From Paratinospora sagittata (taxonomy: Eukaryota; Streptophyta; Magnoliopsida; Ranunculales; Menispermaceae): a stretch of 64,000 nucleotides of DNA. The position numbers and the translations under genes are program-made. The notes below the pieces were generated by a model. The model ran no database searches. It was not told the DNA's origin and worked only from the letters and a program-made list of their open reading frames with translations. The DNA lies in contig JAYMFD010003854.1 in assembly GCA_035771175.1 (NCBI GenBank), forward strand, positions 1 through 64,000, written 5' to 3'. Shown piece by piece: positions 34,001-47,700 of the stretch (its first letter is position 1; every line of letters starts with the position of its first letter).

Positions 34001-37000
34001 CCATTAAATCTCAAATCTTGGTTTAAATGAACTAAATTTACTTAGAAAATGTGTTTGAAGCAATCGCGACCAATCCACCGGATTGCTTTCTCCACCAACT
34101 CTTTGATCGAGTCCCAATATCCTTCTATGAACCCCCGAAATAGATGAAACTCCGTTGCAATATCCCGGTGTATTTTTTACTCCCAAATCTAAAATTTTGG
34201 TTTAAATGAACTAAATATACTTAGAAAAAGTAATTGAGGCAATCGCGACCAACCCACCATATTGATTTGTCCACCAACTCCTTGAGGGAGTCCCAATATC
34301 CTTCAAACAACCCCCCAGAATAGATGGAACTCCGTTTCAATATCCCGATGAATTTTTGACCATTAAATCTCAAATTTTGGTTTAAATGAACTAAATTTAC
34401 TTAGAAAATGTGTTTGAAGCAATCACAACCAATCCACCGGATTGCATTCTCCGCCTACTCTTTGAGCGAGTCCCAATATCCTTCTTGCAACCCCCCAAAA
34501 TAGATGGAACTCCGTTCCAATATCCCGATGAATTTTTGACCACTAAATCTCAAATTTTGGTTTAAATGAACTAAATTTACTTAGAAAATTTATTTGAGGC
34601 AATCGCGGCCAATCCACCAGATTGCTATCTCCACCAACTCTTTTAGCGAGTCTTAATATCCTTCTAGGAACCCCCGGAATAGATGGAACTCCGTTCCAAT
34701 ATCCCGGTGAATTTTTGACAACCAAATCTAAAATTTTGGTTTAAATGAACTAAATACACTTAGAAAAAGTGTTTGCGGCAATCGCGACCAATCCACCGGA
34801 TTGCTTTCTCTACCAACTCCTTGAGCGAGTCCCAATATCCTTCAAGCAACCCCCAGAATAGATGGAACTCCGTTTCAATATCCCGATGCGTTTTTTACCA
34901 TTAAATCTCAAATTTTGGTTTAAATGAACTAAATTTACTTAGAAAATGTGTTTGAAGCAATCGCGACCAATCCACCAGATTGATTTCTCCGCCTACTCTT
35001 TGGGCAATTCCCAATATCCTTCTATGAACCCTCGGAATAGATGGAACTCTGTTTCAATATCCCGATGAATTTTTTACCCCTAAATCTCAAATTTTGCTTT
35101 CAATGAACTAAATTAACTTAAAAAATTTGTTTGAGGCAATCGCGACAAATCCACCGGATTGCTTTCTCCACCTACTCTTTTAGCGAGTCCCAATATCTTT
35201 CTAGCAACCCCCCAGAATAGATGGAACTCCGTTCCAATATCCCGATGAATTTTTGACCCCTAAATCTCAAATTTTTTGTTTAAATGAACTAAATTTACTT
35301 AGAAAATGTGTTTGAGGCAATCGTTACCAATCCACTAGATTGCTTTCTCCACCAACTCTTTGAGCGAGTCCCAATATCCTTCTATGAACCCCCGGAATAG
35401 ATGGAACTCCGTTCCAATATCCCATGAATTTTTGACCATTAAATCTCAAATTTTGGTTCAAATGAACTAAATATACTTAGAAAAAGTGTTCGAGGCAATC
35501 GCAACCAATCCACCGGATTGCTTTCTCCACCCACTCCTTGACCGAGTCCCAATATCCTCAACCAACCCCCAGAATAGATGGAACTCCGTTTCAATATCCC
35601 GAGAATTTTTGACCATTAAATCTCAAATTTTGGTTTAAATGAACTAAATTTACTTAGAAAATGTGTTTGAAGCAATCGCGACCAATCCACCGGATTGATT
35701 TCTCCGCCTACTCTTTGAGCAATTCCCAATATCCTTCTATGAACCCTCGGAATAGATGGAACTCTGTTTCAATATCCCGATGAATTTTTACCCCTAAATC
35801 TCAAATTTTGCTTTCAATGAACTAAATAAACTTAAAAAATTTGTTTGAGGCAATCGCGACAAATCCACCGGATTGCTTTCTCCACCTACTCTCTTAGCGA
35901 GTCCCAGTATACTTCTAGCAACCCCCCAGAATAGATGGAACTCCGTTCCAATATCCCGATGAATTTTTCACCCCTAAATCTCAAATTTTTTGTTTAAATG
36001 AACTAAATTTACTTAGAAAATGTGTTTGAGGCAATCGCTACCAATCCACTAGATTGCTTTCTCCACCAACTCTTTGAGCGAGGCCCAATATCCTTCTATG
36101 AACCCCCGGAATAGATGGAACTCCGTTCCAATATCCCGATGAATTTTTGACCATTAAATCTCAAATCTTGGTTTAAATGAACTAAATTTACTTAGAAAAT
36201 GTGTTTGAAGCAATCGCGACCAATCCACCGGATTGCTTTCTCCACCAACTCTTTGATCGAGTCCCAATATCCTTCTATGAACCCCCGAAATAGATGAAAC
36301 TCCGTTGCAATATCCCGGTGAATTTTTTACCCCCAAATCTAAAATTTTGGTTTAAATGAACTAAATATACTTAGAAAAAGTAATTGAGGCAATCGCGACC
36401 AATCCACCATATTGCTTTGTCCACCAACTCCTTGAGGGAGTCCCAATATCCTTCAAACAACCCCCAGAATAGATGAAACTCCGTTTCAATATCCCGATGA
36501 ATCTTTGACCATTAAATCTCAAATTTTGGTTTAAATGAACTAAATTTACTTAGAAAATGTGTTTGAAGCAATCACGACCAATCCACCGGATTGCATTCTC
36601 CGCCTACTCTTTGAGCGAGTCCCAATATCCTTCTAGCAACCCCCCAAAATAAATGGAACTCCGTTCCAATATCCCGATGAATTTTTGACCACTAAATCTC
36701 AAATTTTGGTTTAAATGAACTAAATTTACTTAGAAAATGTATTTCAGGCAATCGGGGCCAATCCACCAGATTGCTATCTCCACCAACTCTTTTAGCGAGT
36801 CTTAATATCCTTCTAGGAACCCCCGGAATAGATGGAACCCCGTTCAATATCCCGATGAATTTTTGACCCCCAAATCTAAAATTTTGGTTTAAATGAACTA
36901 AATATACTTAAAAAGAGTGTTTGAGGCAATCGCGGCCAATCCACCGAATTGCTTTCTCTACCAACTCCTTGAGGGAGTCCCAATTTCCTTCAAGCAACCC

Positions 37001-37029
37001 CCAGAATAGATGGAACTCCGTTTCAATAT

Positions 37030-40000
37030 CCCGATGAATTTTTTACCCCCAAATCTAAAATTTTGGTTTAAATGAACTAAATATACTTAGAAAAAGTAAT
37101 TGAGGCAATCGCGACCAATCCACCATATTGCTTTGTCCACCAACTCCTTGAGGGAGTCCCAATATCCTCTTAGCAACCCCCCAAAATAGATGGAACTCCG
37201 TTCCAATATCCCGATGAATTTTTGACCATTAAATCTCAAATTTTGGTTAAAATGAACTAAATATACTTAGAAAAAGTGTTCGAGGCAATCGCGACCAATC
37301 CACCATATTGCTTTGTCCACCAACTCCTTGAGGGAGTCCCAATATCCTTCAAACAACCCCCCAGAATAGATGGAACTCCGTTTCAATATCCCGATGAATT
37401 TTTGACCATTAAATCTCAAATTTTGGTTTAAATGAACTAAATTTACTCAGAAAATGTGTTTGAAGCATTCACGACCAATCCACCGTATTGCTTTCTCCGC
37501 CTACTCTTTGAGCGAGTCCCAATATCCTCTTAGCAACCCCCCAAAATAGATGGAACTCCGTTCCAATATCCCGATGAATTTTTGACCATTAAATCTCAAA
37601 TTTTGGTTTAAATGAACTAAATATACTTAGAAAAAGTGTTCGAGGCAATCGCGACCAATCCACCGGATTGTTTTCTCCACCCACTCCTTGACCGAGTCCC
37701 AATATCCTCAACCAACCCCCAGAATAGATGGAACTCCGTTTCAATATCACGAGAATTTTTTACCATTAAATCTTAAAATTTTGGTTTAAATGAACTAAAT
37801 TTACTTAGAAAATGTGTTTGAAGCAATCACGACCAATCCACCGGATTGCATTCTCCGCCTACTCTTTGAGCGAGTCCCAATATCCTTCTAGCAACCCCCC
37901 AAAATAGATGGAACTCCGTTCCAATATCCCGGTCAATTTTTGACCCCCAAATCTAAAATTTTGGTTTAAATGAACTAAATATACTTAGAAAAAGTAATTG
38001 AGGCAATCGCGACCAATCCACCATATTGCTTTGTCCACCAACTCCTTGAGGGAGTCCCAATATCCTTCAAACAACCGCCCAGAATAGATGGAACTCCGTT
38101 TCAATATCCCGATGAATTTTTGACCATTAAATCTCAAATTTTGGTTTAAATGAACTAAATTTACTTAGAAAATGTGTTTGAAGCAATCACGACCAATCCA
38201 CCGGATTGCATTCTCCGCCTACTCTTTGAGCGAGTCCCAATAATATCCTTCTAGCAACCCCCCAAAATAGATGGAACTCCGTTCCAATATCCCGATGAAT
38301 TTTTGACCACTAAATCTCAAATTTTGGTTTAAATGAACTAAATTTACTTAGAAAATGTATTTCAGGCAATCGCGGCCAATCCACCAGATTGCTATCTCCA
38401 CCAACTCTTTTAGCGAGTCTTAATATCCTTCTAGGAACCCCCGGAATAGATGGAACCCCGTTCAATATCCCGGTGAATTTTTGACCCCCAAATCTAAAAT
38501 TTTGGTTTAAATGAACTAAATATACTTAAAAAAAGTGTTTGAGGCAATCGCGGCCAATCCACCGAATTGCTTTCTCTACCAACTCCTTGAGCGAGACCCA
38601 ATATCCTTCAAGCAACCCCCAGAATAGATGGAACTCCGTTTCAACATCCCGATGAATTTTTGACCATTAAATCTCAAATTTTAGTTTAAATGAACTAAAT
38701 ATACTAAGAAAAAGTGTTCGAGGCAATCGCGACCAATCCACCGGATTGCTTTCTCCACCCACTCCTTGACCGAGTCCCAATATCCTCAACCAACCCCCAG
38801 AATAGATGGAACTACGTTTCAATATCCCGAGAATTTTTTACCATTAAATCTCAAATTTTGGTTTAAATGAACTAAATTTACTTAGAAAATGTGTTTGAAG
38901 CAATCACGACCAATCCACCGGATTGCATTCTCCGCCTACTCTTTGAGCGAGTCCCAATATCCTTCTAGCAACCCCCCAAAATAGATGGAACTCCGTTCCA
39001 ATATCCCGATGAATTTTTGACCACTAAATCTCAAATTTTGGTTTAAATGAACTAAATTTACTTAGAAAATGTATTTCAGGCAATCGCGGCCAATCCACCA
39101 GATTGCTATCTCCACCAACTCTTTTAGCGAGTCTTAATATCCTTCTAGGAACCCCCGGAATAGATGGAACTCCGTTCCAAAATCCCGGTGAATTTTTGAC
39201 AACCAAATCTAAAATTTTGGTTTAAATAAACTAAATATACTTAGAAAAGGTGTTTGAGGCAATCGCGACCAATCCACCGTATTGCTTTCTCTACCAACTC
39301 CTTGAGCGAGTCCCAATATCCTTCAAGCAACCCCCAGAATAGATGGAACTCCGTTTCATTATCCCGATGAATTTTTGACCATTAAATCTCAAATTTTGGT
39401 TTAAATGAACTAAATATACTTAGAAAAAGTGTTCGAGGCAATCGCGACCAATCCACCGGATTGCTTTCTCCACCCACTCCTTGACCGAGTCCCAATATCC
39501 TCAACCAACCCCCAGAATAGATGGAACTCCGTTTCAATATCCCGAGAATTTTTTACCATTAAATCTCAAATTTTGGTTTAAATGAACCAAATTTACTTAG
39601 AAAATGTGTTTGAAGCAATCACGACCAATCCACCGGATTGCATTCTCCGCCTACTCTTTGAGCGAGTCCCAATATCCTTCTAGCAACCCCCCAAAATAGA
39701 TGGAACTCCGTTCCAATATCCCGATGAATTTTTGACCACTAAATCTCAAATTTTGGTTTAAATGAACTAAATTTACTTAGAAAATGTATTTGAGGCAATC
39801 GCGGCCAATCCACCAGATTGCTATCTCCACCAACTCTTTTAGCGAGTCTTAATATCCTTCTAGGAACCCCCGGAATAGATGGAACTCCGTTCCAAAATAC
39901 CGGTGAATTTTTGACAACCAAATCTAAAATTTTGGTTTAAATGAACTAAATATACTTAGAAAAAGTGTTTCAGGCAATCGCGACCAATCCACCGGATTGC

Positions 40001-40860
40001 TTTCTCTACCAACTCCTTGAGCGAGTCCCAATATCCTTCAAGCAACCCCCAGAATCGATGGAACTCCGTTTCAATATCCCGATGAATTTTTGACCATTAA
40101 ATCTCAAATTTTGGTTTAAATCAAGTAAATATACTTAGAAAAAGTGTTCGAGGCAATCGCGACCAATCCACCGGATTGCTTTCTCGACCCACTCCTTGAC
40201 CGAGTCCCAATATCCTCAACCAACCCCCAGAATAGATGGAACTCAGTTTCAATATCCCGAGAATTTTTTACCTTTAAATCTCAAATTTTGGTTTAAATTA
40301 ACTAAATTTACTTAGAAAATGTGTTTGAAGCAATCGCGACCAATCCACCGGATTGATTTCTCCGCCTACTCTTTGAGCGATTCCCAATATCCTTCTATGA
40401 ACCCTCGGAATAGATGGAACTCTGTTTCAATATCCCGATGAATTTTTTACCCCTAAATCTCAAATTTTGCTTTCAATGAACTAAATAAACTTAAAAAATT
40501 TGTTTGAGGCAATCGCGACAAATCCACCGGATTGCTTTCTCCACCTGCTCTTTTAGCGAGTCCCAATATCCTTCTAGCAACCCCCCAGAATAGATGGAAC
40601 TCCGTTCCAATATCCCGATGAATTTTTGACCCCTAAATCTCAAATTTTTTGTTTAAATGAACTAAATTTACTTAGAAAATGTGTTTGAGGCAATCGCTAC
40701 CAATCCACTAGATTGCTTTCTCCTCCAACTCTTTGAGCGAGACCCAGTATCCTTCTATGAACCCCCGGAATAGATGGAACTCCGTTCCAATATCCCGATG
40801 AATTTTTTACCATTAAATCACAAATCTTGGTTTAAATGAACTAAATTTACTTAGAAAATG
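37030..40860 (-). repeat. ~3.8-kb satellite segment duplicated 15.4 kb away (copy 1)
   Basis: This block matches about 52436-56266 at an offset of 15405-15406 bp, or 86 monomers. Private variants are shared: CCCAATAATATCC (38236 and 53641), CCTCTTAGC with CGTATTGCTTTC (37485-37535 and 52890-52940), GAATCGATGG (40055 and 55460) and AATCAAGTAAATATAC. The copies are interrupted by different intervening multimers, so the duplication is older than the expansions between them. Confidence 0.75.
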
Positions 40861-41160
40861 TGTTTGAAGCAATCGCGACCAATCCACCGGATTGCTTTCT
40901 CCACCAACTCTTTGATCGAGTCCCAATATCCTTCTATGAACCCCCGAAATAGATGAAACTCCGTTCCAATATCCCGGTGAATTTTTTACCCCCAAATCTA
41001 AAATTTTGGTTTAAATGAACTAAATATACTTAGAAAAAGTAATTGAGGCAATCGCGACCAATCCACCATATTGCTTTGTCCACCAACTCCTTGAGGGAGT
41101 CCCAATATCCTTCAAACAACCCCCCAGAATAGATGGAACTCCGTTTCAATATCCCGATGA

Positions 41161-44100
41161 ATTTTTTACCATTAAATCTCAAATTTTGGTTTAAATGAAC
41201 TAAATTTACTCAGAAAATGTGTTTGAAGCAATCACGACCAATCCACCGGATTGCTTTCTCCGCCTACTCTTTGAGCGAGTCCCAATATCCTTCTAGCAAC
41301 CCCCCAAAATAGATGGAACTCCGTTCCAATATCCCGATGAATTTTTGACCATTAAATCTCAAATTTTGGTTTAAATGAACTAAATATACTTAGAAAAAGT
41401 GTTCGAGGCAATCGCGACCAATCCACCGGATTGCTTTCTCCACCCACTCCTTGACCGAGTCCCAATATCCTCAACCAACCCCCAGAATAGATGGAACTCC
41501 GTTTCAATATCACGAGAATTTTTTACCATTAAATCTCAAATTTTGGTTTAAATGAACTAAATTTACTTAGAAAATGTGTTTGAAGCAATCACGACCAATC
41601 CACCGGATTGCATTCTCCGCCTACTCTTTGAGCGAGTCCCAATATCCTTCTAGCAACCCCCCAAATTAGATGGAACTCCGTTCCAATATCCCGATGAATT
41701 TTTGACCACTAAATCTCAAATTTTGGTTTAAATGAACTAAATTTACTTAGAAAATGTATTTGAGGCAATCGCGGCCAATCCACCAGATTGCTATCTCCAC
41801 CAACTCTTTTAGCGAGTCTTAATATCCTTCTAGGAACCCCCGGAATAGATGGAACTCCGTTCCAAAATCCCGGTGAATTTTTGACAACCAAATCTAAAAT
41901 TTTCGTTTAAATGAACTAAATATACTTAGAAAAAGTGTTTCAGGCAATCGCGACCAATCCACCGGATTGCTTTCTCTACCAACTCCTTGAGCGAGTCCCA
42001 ATATCCTTCAAGCAACCCCCAGAATAGATGGAACTCCGTTTCATTATCCCGATGAATTTTTGACCATTAAATCTCAAATTTTGGTTTAAATGAACTAAAT
42101 ATACTTAGAAAAAGTGTTCGAGGTAATCGCGACCAATCCACCGGATTGCTTTCTCCACCCACTCCTTGACCGAGTCCCAATATCCTCAACCAACCTCCAG
42201 AATAGATGGAAATCTGTTTCAATATCCCGATGAATTTTTGACCATTAAATCTCAAATTTTGGTTTAAATGAACTAAGTTTACTTAGAAAATGTGTTTGAA
42301 GCAATCGCGACCAATCCACCAGATTGATTTCTCCACCTACTCTTTGAGCGATTCCCAATATCCTTCTATGAACCCTCGGAATAGATGGAACTCTGTTTCA
42401 ATATCCCGATGAATTTTTTACCCCTAAATCTCAAATTTTGCTTTCAATGAACTAAATTAACTTAAAAAATTTGTTTGAGGCAATCGCGACAAATCCACCA
42501 GATTGCTTTCTCCATCTCACTTTTAGCGAGTCCCAATATCCTTCTAGCAACCCCCCAGAATAGATGGAACTCTGTTCCAATATCCCGATGAATTTTTGAC
42601 CCCTAAATCTCAAATTTTTTGTTTAAATGAACTAAATTTACTTAGAAAATGTGTTTGAGGCAATCGTTACCAATCCACTAGATTGCTTTCTCCACCAACT
42701 CTTTGGGCGAGTCCCAATATCCTTCTATGAACCCCCGGAATAGATGGAACTCCGTTCCAATATCCTGATGAATTTTTGACCATTAAATCTCAAATTTTGG
42801 TTTAAATGAACTAAATATACTTAGAAAAAGTGTTCGAGGCAATCGCGACCAATCCACCGGATTGCTTTCTCCACCCACTCCTTGACCGAGTCCCAATATC
42901 CTTCAAACAACCCCCCAGAATAGATGGAACTCCGTTTCAATATCCCGATGAATTTTTTACCATTAAATCTCAAAATTTGGTTTAAATGAACTAAATTTAC
43001 TCAGAAAATGTGTTTGAAGCAATCACGACCAATCCACCGGATTGCTTTCTCCGCCTACTCTTTGAGCGAGTCCCAATATCCTTCTAGCAACCCCCCAAAA
43101 TAGATGGAACTCCGTTCCAATATCCCGATGAATTTTTGACCATTAAATCTCAAATTTTGGTTTAAATGAACTAAATATACTTAGAAAAAGTGTTCGAGGC
43201 AATCGCGACCAATCCACCGGATTGCTTTCTCCACCCACTCCTTGACCGAGTCCCAATATCCTCAACCAACCCCCAGAATAGATGGAACTCCGTTTCAATA
43301 TCACGAGAATTTTTTACCATTAAATCTCAAATTTTGGTTTAAATGAACTAAATTTACTTAGAAAATGTGTTTGAAGCAATCACGACCAATCCACCGGATT
43401 GCATTCTCCGCCTACTCTTTGAGCGAGTCCCAATATCCTTCTAGCAACCCCCCAAATTAGATGGAACTCCGTTCCAATATCCCGATGAATTTTTGACCAC
43501 TAAATCTCAAATTTTGGTTTAAATGAACTAAATTTACTTAGAAAATGTATTTGAGGCAATCGCGGCCAATCCACCAGATTGCTATCTCCACCAACTCTTT
43601 TAGCGAGTCTTAATATCCTTCTAGGAACCCCCGGAATAGATGGAACTCCGTTCCAAAATCCCGGTGAATTTTTGACAACCAAATCTAAAATTTTCGTTTA
43701 AATGAACTAAATATACTTAGAAAAAGTGTTTCAGGCAATCGCGACCAATCCACCGGATTGCTTTCTCTACCAACTCCTTGAGCGAGTCCCAATATCCTTC
43801 AAGCAACCCCCAGAATAGATGGAACTCCGTTTCATTATCCCGATGAATTTTTGACCATTAAATCTCAAATTTTGGTTTAAATGAACTAAATATACTTAGA
43901 AAAAGTGTTCGAGGTAATCGCGACCAATCCACCGGATTGCTTTCTCCACCCACTCCTTGACCGAGTCCCAATATCCTCAACCAACCTCCAGAATAGATGG
44001 AAATCTGTTTCAATATCCCGATGAATTTTTGACCATTAAATCTCAAATTTTGGTTTAAATGAACTAAGTTTACTTAGAAAATGTGTTTGAAGCAATCGCG

Positions 44101-44740
44101 ACCAATCCACCAGATTGATTTCTCCATCTACTCTTTGAGCGATTCCCAATATCCTTCTATGAACCCTCGGAATAGATGGAACTCTGTTTCAATATCCCGA
44201 TGAATTTTTTACCCCTAAATCTCAAATTTTGCTTTCAATGAACTAAATTAACTTAAAAAATTTGTTTGAGGCAATCGCGACAAATCCACCAGATTGCTTT
44301 CTCCATCTCACTTTTAGCGAGTCCCAATATCCTTCTAGCAACCCCCCAGAATAGATGGAACTCTGTTCCAATATCCCGATGAATTTTTGACCCCTAAATC
44401 TCAAATTTTTTGTTTAAATGAACTAAATTTACTTAGAAAATGTGTTTGAGGCAATCGTTACCAATCCACTAGATTGCTTTCTCCACCAACTCTTTGGGCG
44501 AGTCCCAATATCCTTCTATGAACCCCCGGAATAGATGGAACTCCGTTCCAATATCCTGATGAATTTTTGACCATTAAATCTCAAATTTTGGTTTAAATGA
44601 ACTAAATATACTTAGAAAAAGTGTTCGAGGCAATCGCGACCAATCCACCGGATTGCTTTCTCCACCCACTCCTTGACCGAGTCCCAATATCCTTCAAACA
44701 ACCCCCCAGAATAGATGGAACTCCGTTTCAATATCCCGAT
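41161..44740 (-). repeat. Tandem duplication of a 1791-bp (10-monomer) unit
   Basis: About 41161-42950 and 42951-44740 are near-identical at an offset of ~1790 bp. Shared private changes include CCAAATTAGATGG (41663, 43453), the shortened CCATCTCACTTTTAGC (42512, 44302) and CTTTGGGCGAG (42700, 44490). I saw only a few differences between the copies. The same CCAAATTAGATGG variant appears again near 47033, at an offset of 3582 from the second copy, so the unit was later carried in a larger duplication. Confidence 0.8.
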
Positions 44741-47700
44741 GAATTTTTGACCATTAAATCTCAAATTTTGGTTTAAATGAACTAAATTTACTCAGAAAAT
44801 GTGTTTGAAGCAATCACGACCAATCCACCGGATTGCTTTCTCCGCCTACTCTTTAAGCGAGTCCCAATATCCTTCTAGCAACCCCCCAAAATAGATGGAA
44901 CTCCGTTCCAATATCCCGATGAATTTTTGACCATTAAATCTCAAATTTTGGTTTAAATGAACTAAATATACTTAGAAAAAGTGTTCGAGGCAATTGCGAC
45001 CAATCCACCGGATTGCTTTCTCCACCCACTCCTTGACCGAGTCCCAATATCCTCAACCAACCCCCAGAATAGATGGAACTCAGTTTCAATATCCCGAGAA
45101 TTTTTTACCATTAAATCTCAAATTTTGGTTTAAATGAACTAAATTTACTTAGAAAATGTATTTGAGGCAATCGCGGCCAATCCACCAGATTGCTATCTCC
45201 ACCAACTCTTTTAGCGAGTCTTAATATCCTTCTAGGAACCCCCGGAATAGATGGAACTCCGTTCCAATATCCCGGTGAATTTTTGACCCCCAAATCTAAA
45301 ATTTTGGTTTAAATGAACTAAATATACTTAGAAAAAGTGTTTGAGGCAATCGCGACCAATCCACCGGATTGCTTTCTCTACCAACTCCTTGAGCGAGTCC
45401 CAATATCCTTCAAGCAACCCCCAGAATAGATGGAACTCCGTTTCAATATCCCGATGAATTTTTGACCATTAAATCTCAAATTTTGGTTTAAATGAACTAA
45501 ATATACTTAGAAAAAGTGTTCGAGGCAATCGCGACCAATCCACCGGATTGCTTTCTCCACCCACTCCTTGACCGAGTCCCAATATCCTCAAGCAACCCCC
45601 AGAATAGATGGAACTCCGTTTCAATATCCCGATGAATTTTTGACCATTAAATCTCAAATTTTGGTTTAAATGAACTAAATTTACTTAGAAAATGTGTTTG
45701 AAGCAATCGCGACCAATCCACCGGATTGATTTCTCCGCCTACTCTTTGAGCGATTCCCAATATCCTTCTATGAACCCTCGGAATAGATGGAACTCTGTTT
45801 CAATATCCCGATGAATTTTTTACCCCTAAATCTCAAATTTTGCTTTCAATGAACTAAATTAACTTAAAAAATTTGTTTGAGGCAATCGCGACAAATCCAC
45901 CGGATTACTTTCTCCACCTACTCTTTTAGCGAGTCCCAATATCCTTCTAGCAACCCCCCAGAATAGATGGAACTCCGTTCCAATATCCCGATGAATTTTT
46001 GACCCCTAAATATCAAATTTTTTGTTTAAATGAACTAAATTTACGTAGAAAATGTGTTTGAGGCAATCGTTACCAATCCACTAGATTGCTTTCTCCACCA
46101 ACTCTTTGAGCGAGTCCCAATATCCTTCTATGAACCCCCGGAATAGATGGAACTCCGTTCCAATATCCCGATGAATTTTTGACCATTAAATCTCAAATCT
46201 TGGTTTAAATGAACTAAATTTACTTAGAAAATGTGTTTGAAGCAATCGCGACCAATCCACCGGATTGCTTTCTCCACCAACTCTTTGATCGAGTCCCAAT
46301 ATCCTTCTATGAACCCCCGAAATAGATGAAACTCCGTTCCAATATCCCGGTGAATTTTTTACCCCCAAATCTAAAATTTTGGTTTAAATGAACTAAATAT
46401 ACTTAGAAAAAGTAATTGAGGCAATCGCGACCAATCCACCATATTGCTTTGTCCACCAACTCCTTGAGGGAGTCCCAATATCCTTCAAACAACCCCCCAG
46501 AATAGATGGAACTCCGTTTCAATATCCCGATGAATTTTTGACCATTAAATCTCAAATTTTGGTTTAAATGAACTAAATTTACTCAGAAAATGTGTTTGAA
46601 GCAATCACGACCAATCCACCGGATTGCTTTCTCCGCCTACTCTTTGAGCGAGTCCCAATATCCTTCTAGCAACCCCCCAAAATAGATGGAACTCCGTTCC
46701 AATATCCCGATGAATTTTTGACCATTAAATCTCAAATTTTGGTTTAAATGAACTAAATATACTTAGAAAAAGTGTTCGAGGCAATCGCGACCAATCCACC
46801 GGATTGCTTTCTCCACCCACTCCTTGACCGAGTCCCTATATCCTCAACCAACCCCCAGAATAGATGGAACTCCGTTTCAATATCACGAGAATTTTTTACC
46901 ATTAAATCTCAAATTTTGGTTTAAATGAACTAAATTTACTTAGAAAATGTGTTTGAAGCAATCACGACCAATCCACCGGATTGCATTCTCCGCCTACTCT
47001 TTGAGCGAGTCCCAATATCCTTCTTGCAACCCCCCAAATTAGATGGAACTCCGTTCCAATATCCCGATGAATTTTTGACCACTAAATCTCAAATTTTGGT
47101 TTAAATGAACTAAATTTACTTAGAAAATGTATTTGAGGCAATCGCGGCCAATCCACCAGATTGCTATCTCCACCAACTCTTTTAGCGAGTCTTAATATCC
47201 TTCTAGGAACCCCCGGAATAGATGGAACTCCGTTCCAAAATCCCGGTGAATTTTTGACAACCAAATCTAAAATTTTCGTTTAAATGAACTAAATATACTT
47301 AGAAAAAGTGTTTGAGGCAATCGCGACCAATCCACCGGATTGGTTTCTCTACCAACTCCTTGAGCGAGTCCCAATATCCTTCAAGCAACCCCCAGAATAG
47401 ATGGAACTCCGTTTCATTATCCCGATGAATTTTTGACCATTAAATCTCAAATTTTGGTTTAAATGAACTAAATATACTTAGAAAAAGTGTTCGAGGTAAT
47501 CGCGACCAATCCACCGCATTGCTTTCTCCACCCACTCCTTGACGAGTCCCAATATCCTCAACCAACCTCCAGAAGAGATGGAAATCTGTTTCAATATCCC
47601 GATGAATTTTTGACCATTAAATCTCAAATTTTGGTTTAAATGAACTAAATTTACTTAGAAAATGTGTTTGAAGCAATCGCGACCAATCCACCAGATTGAT

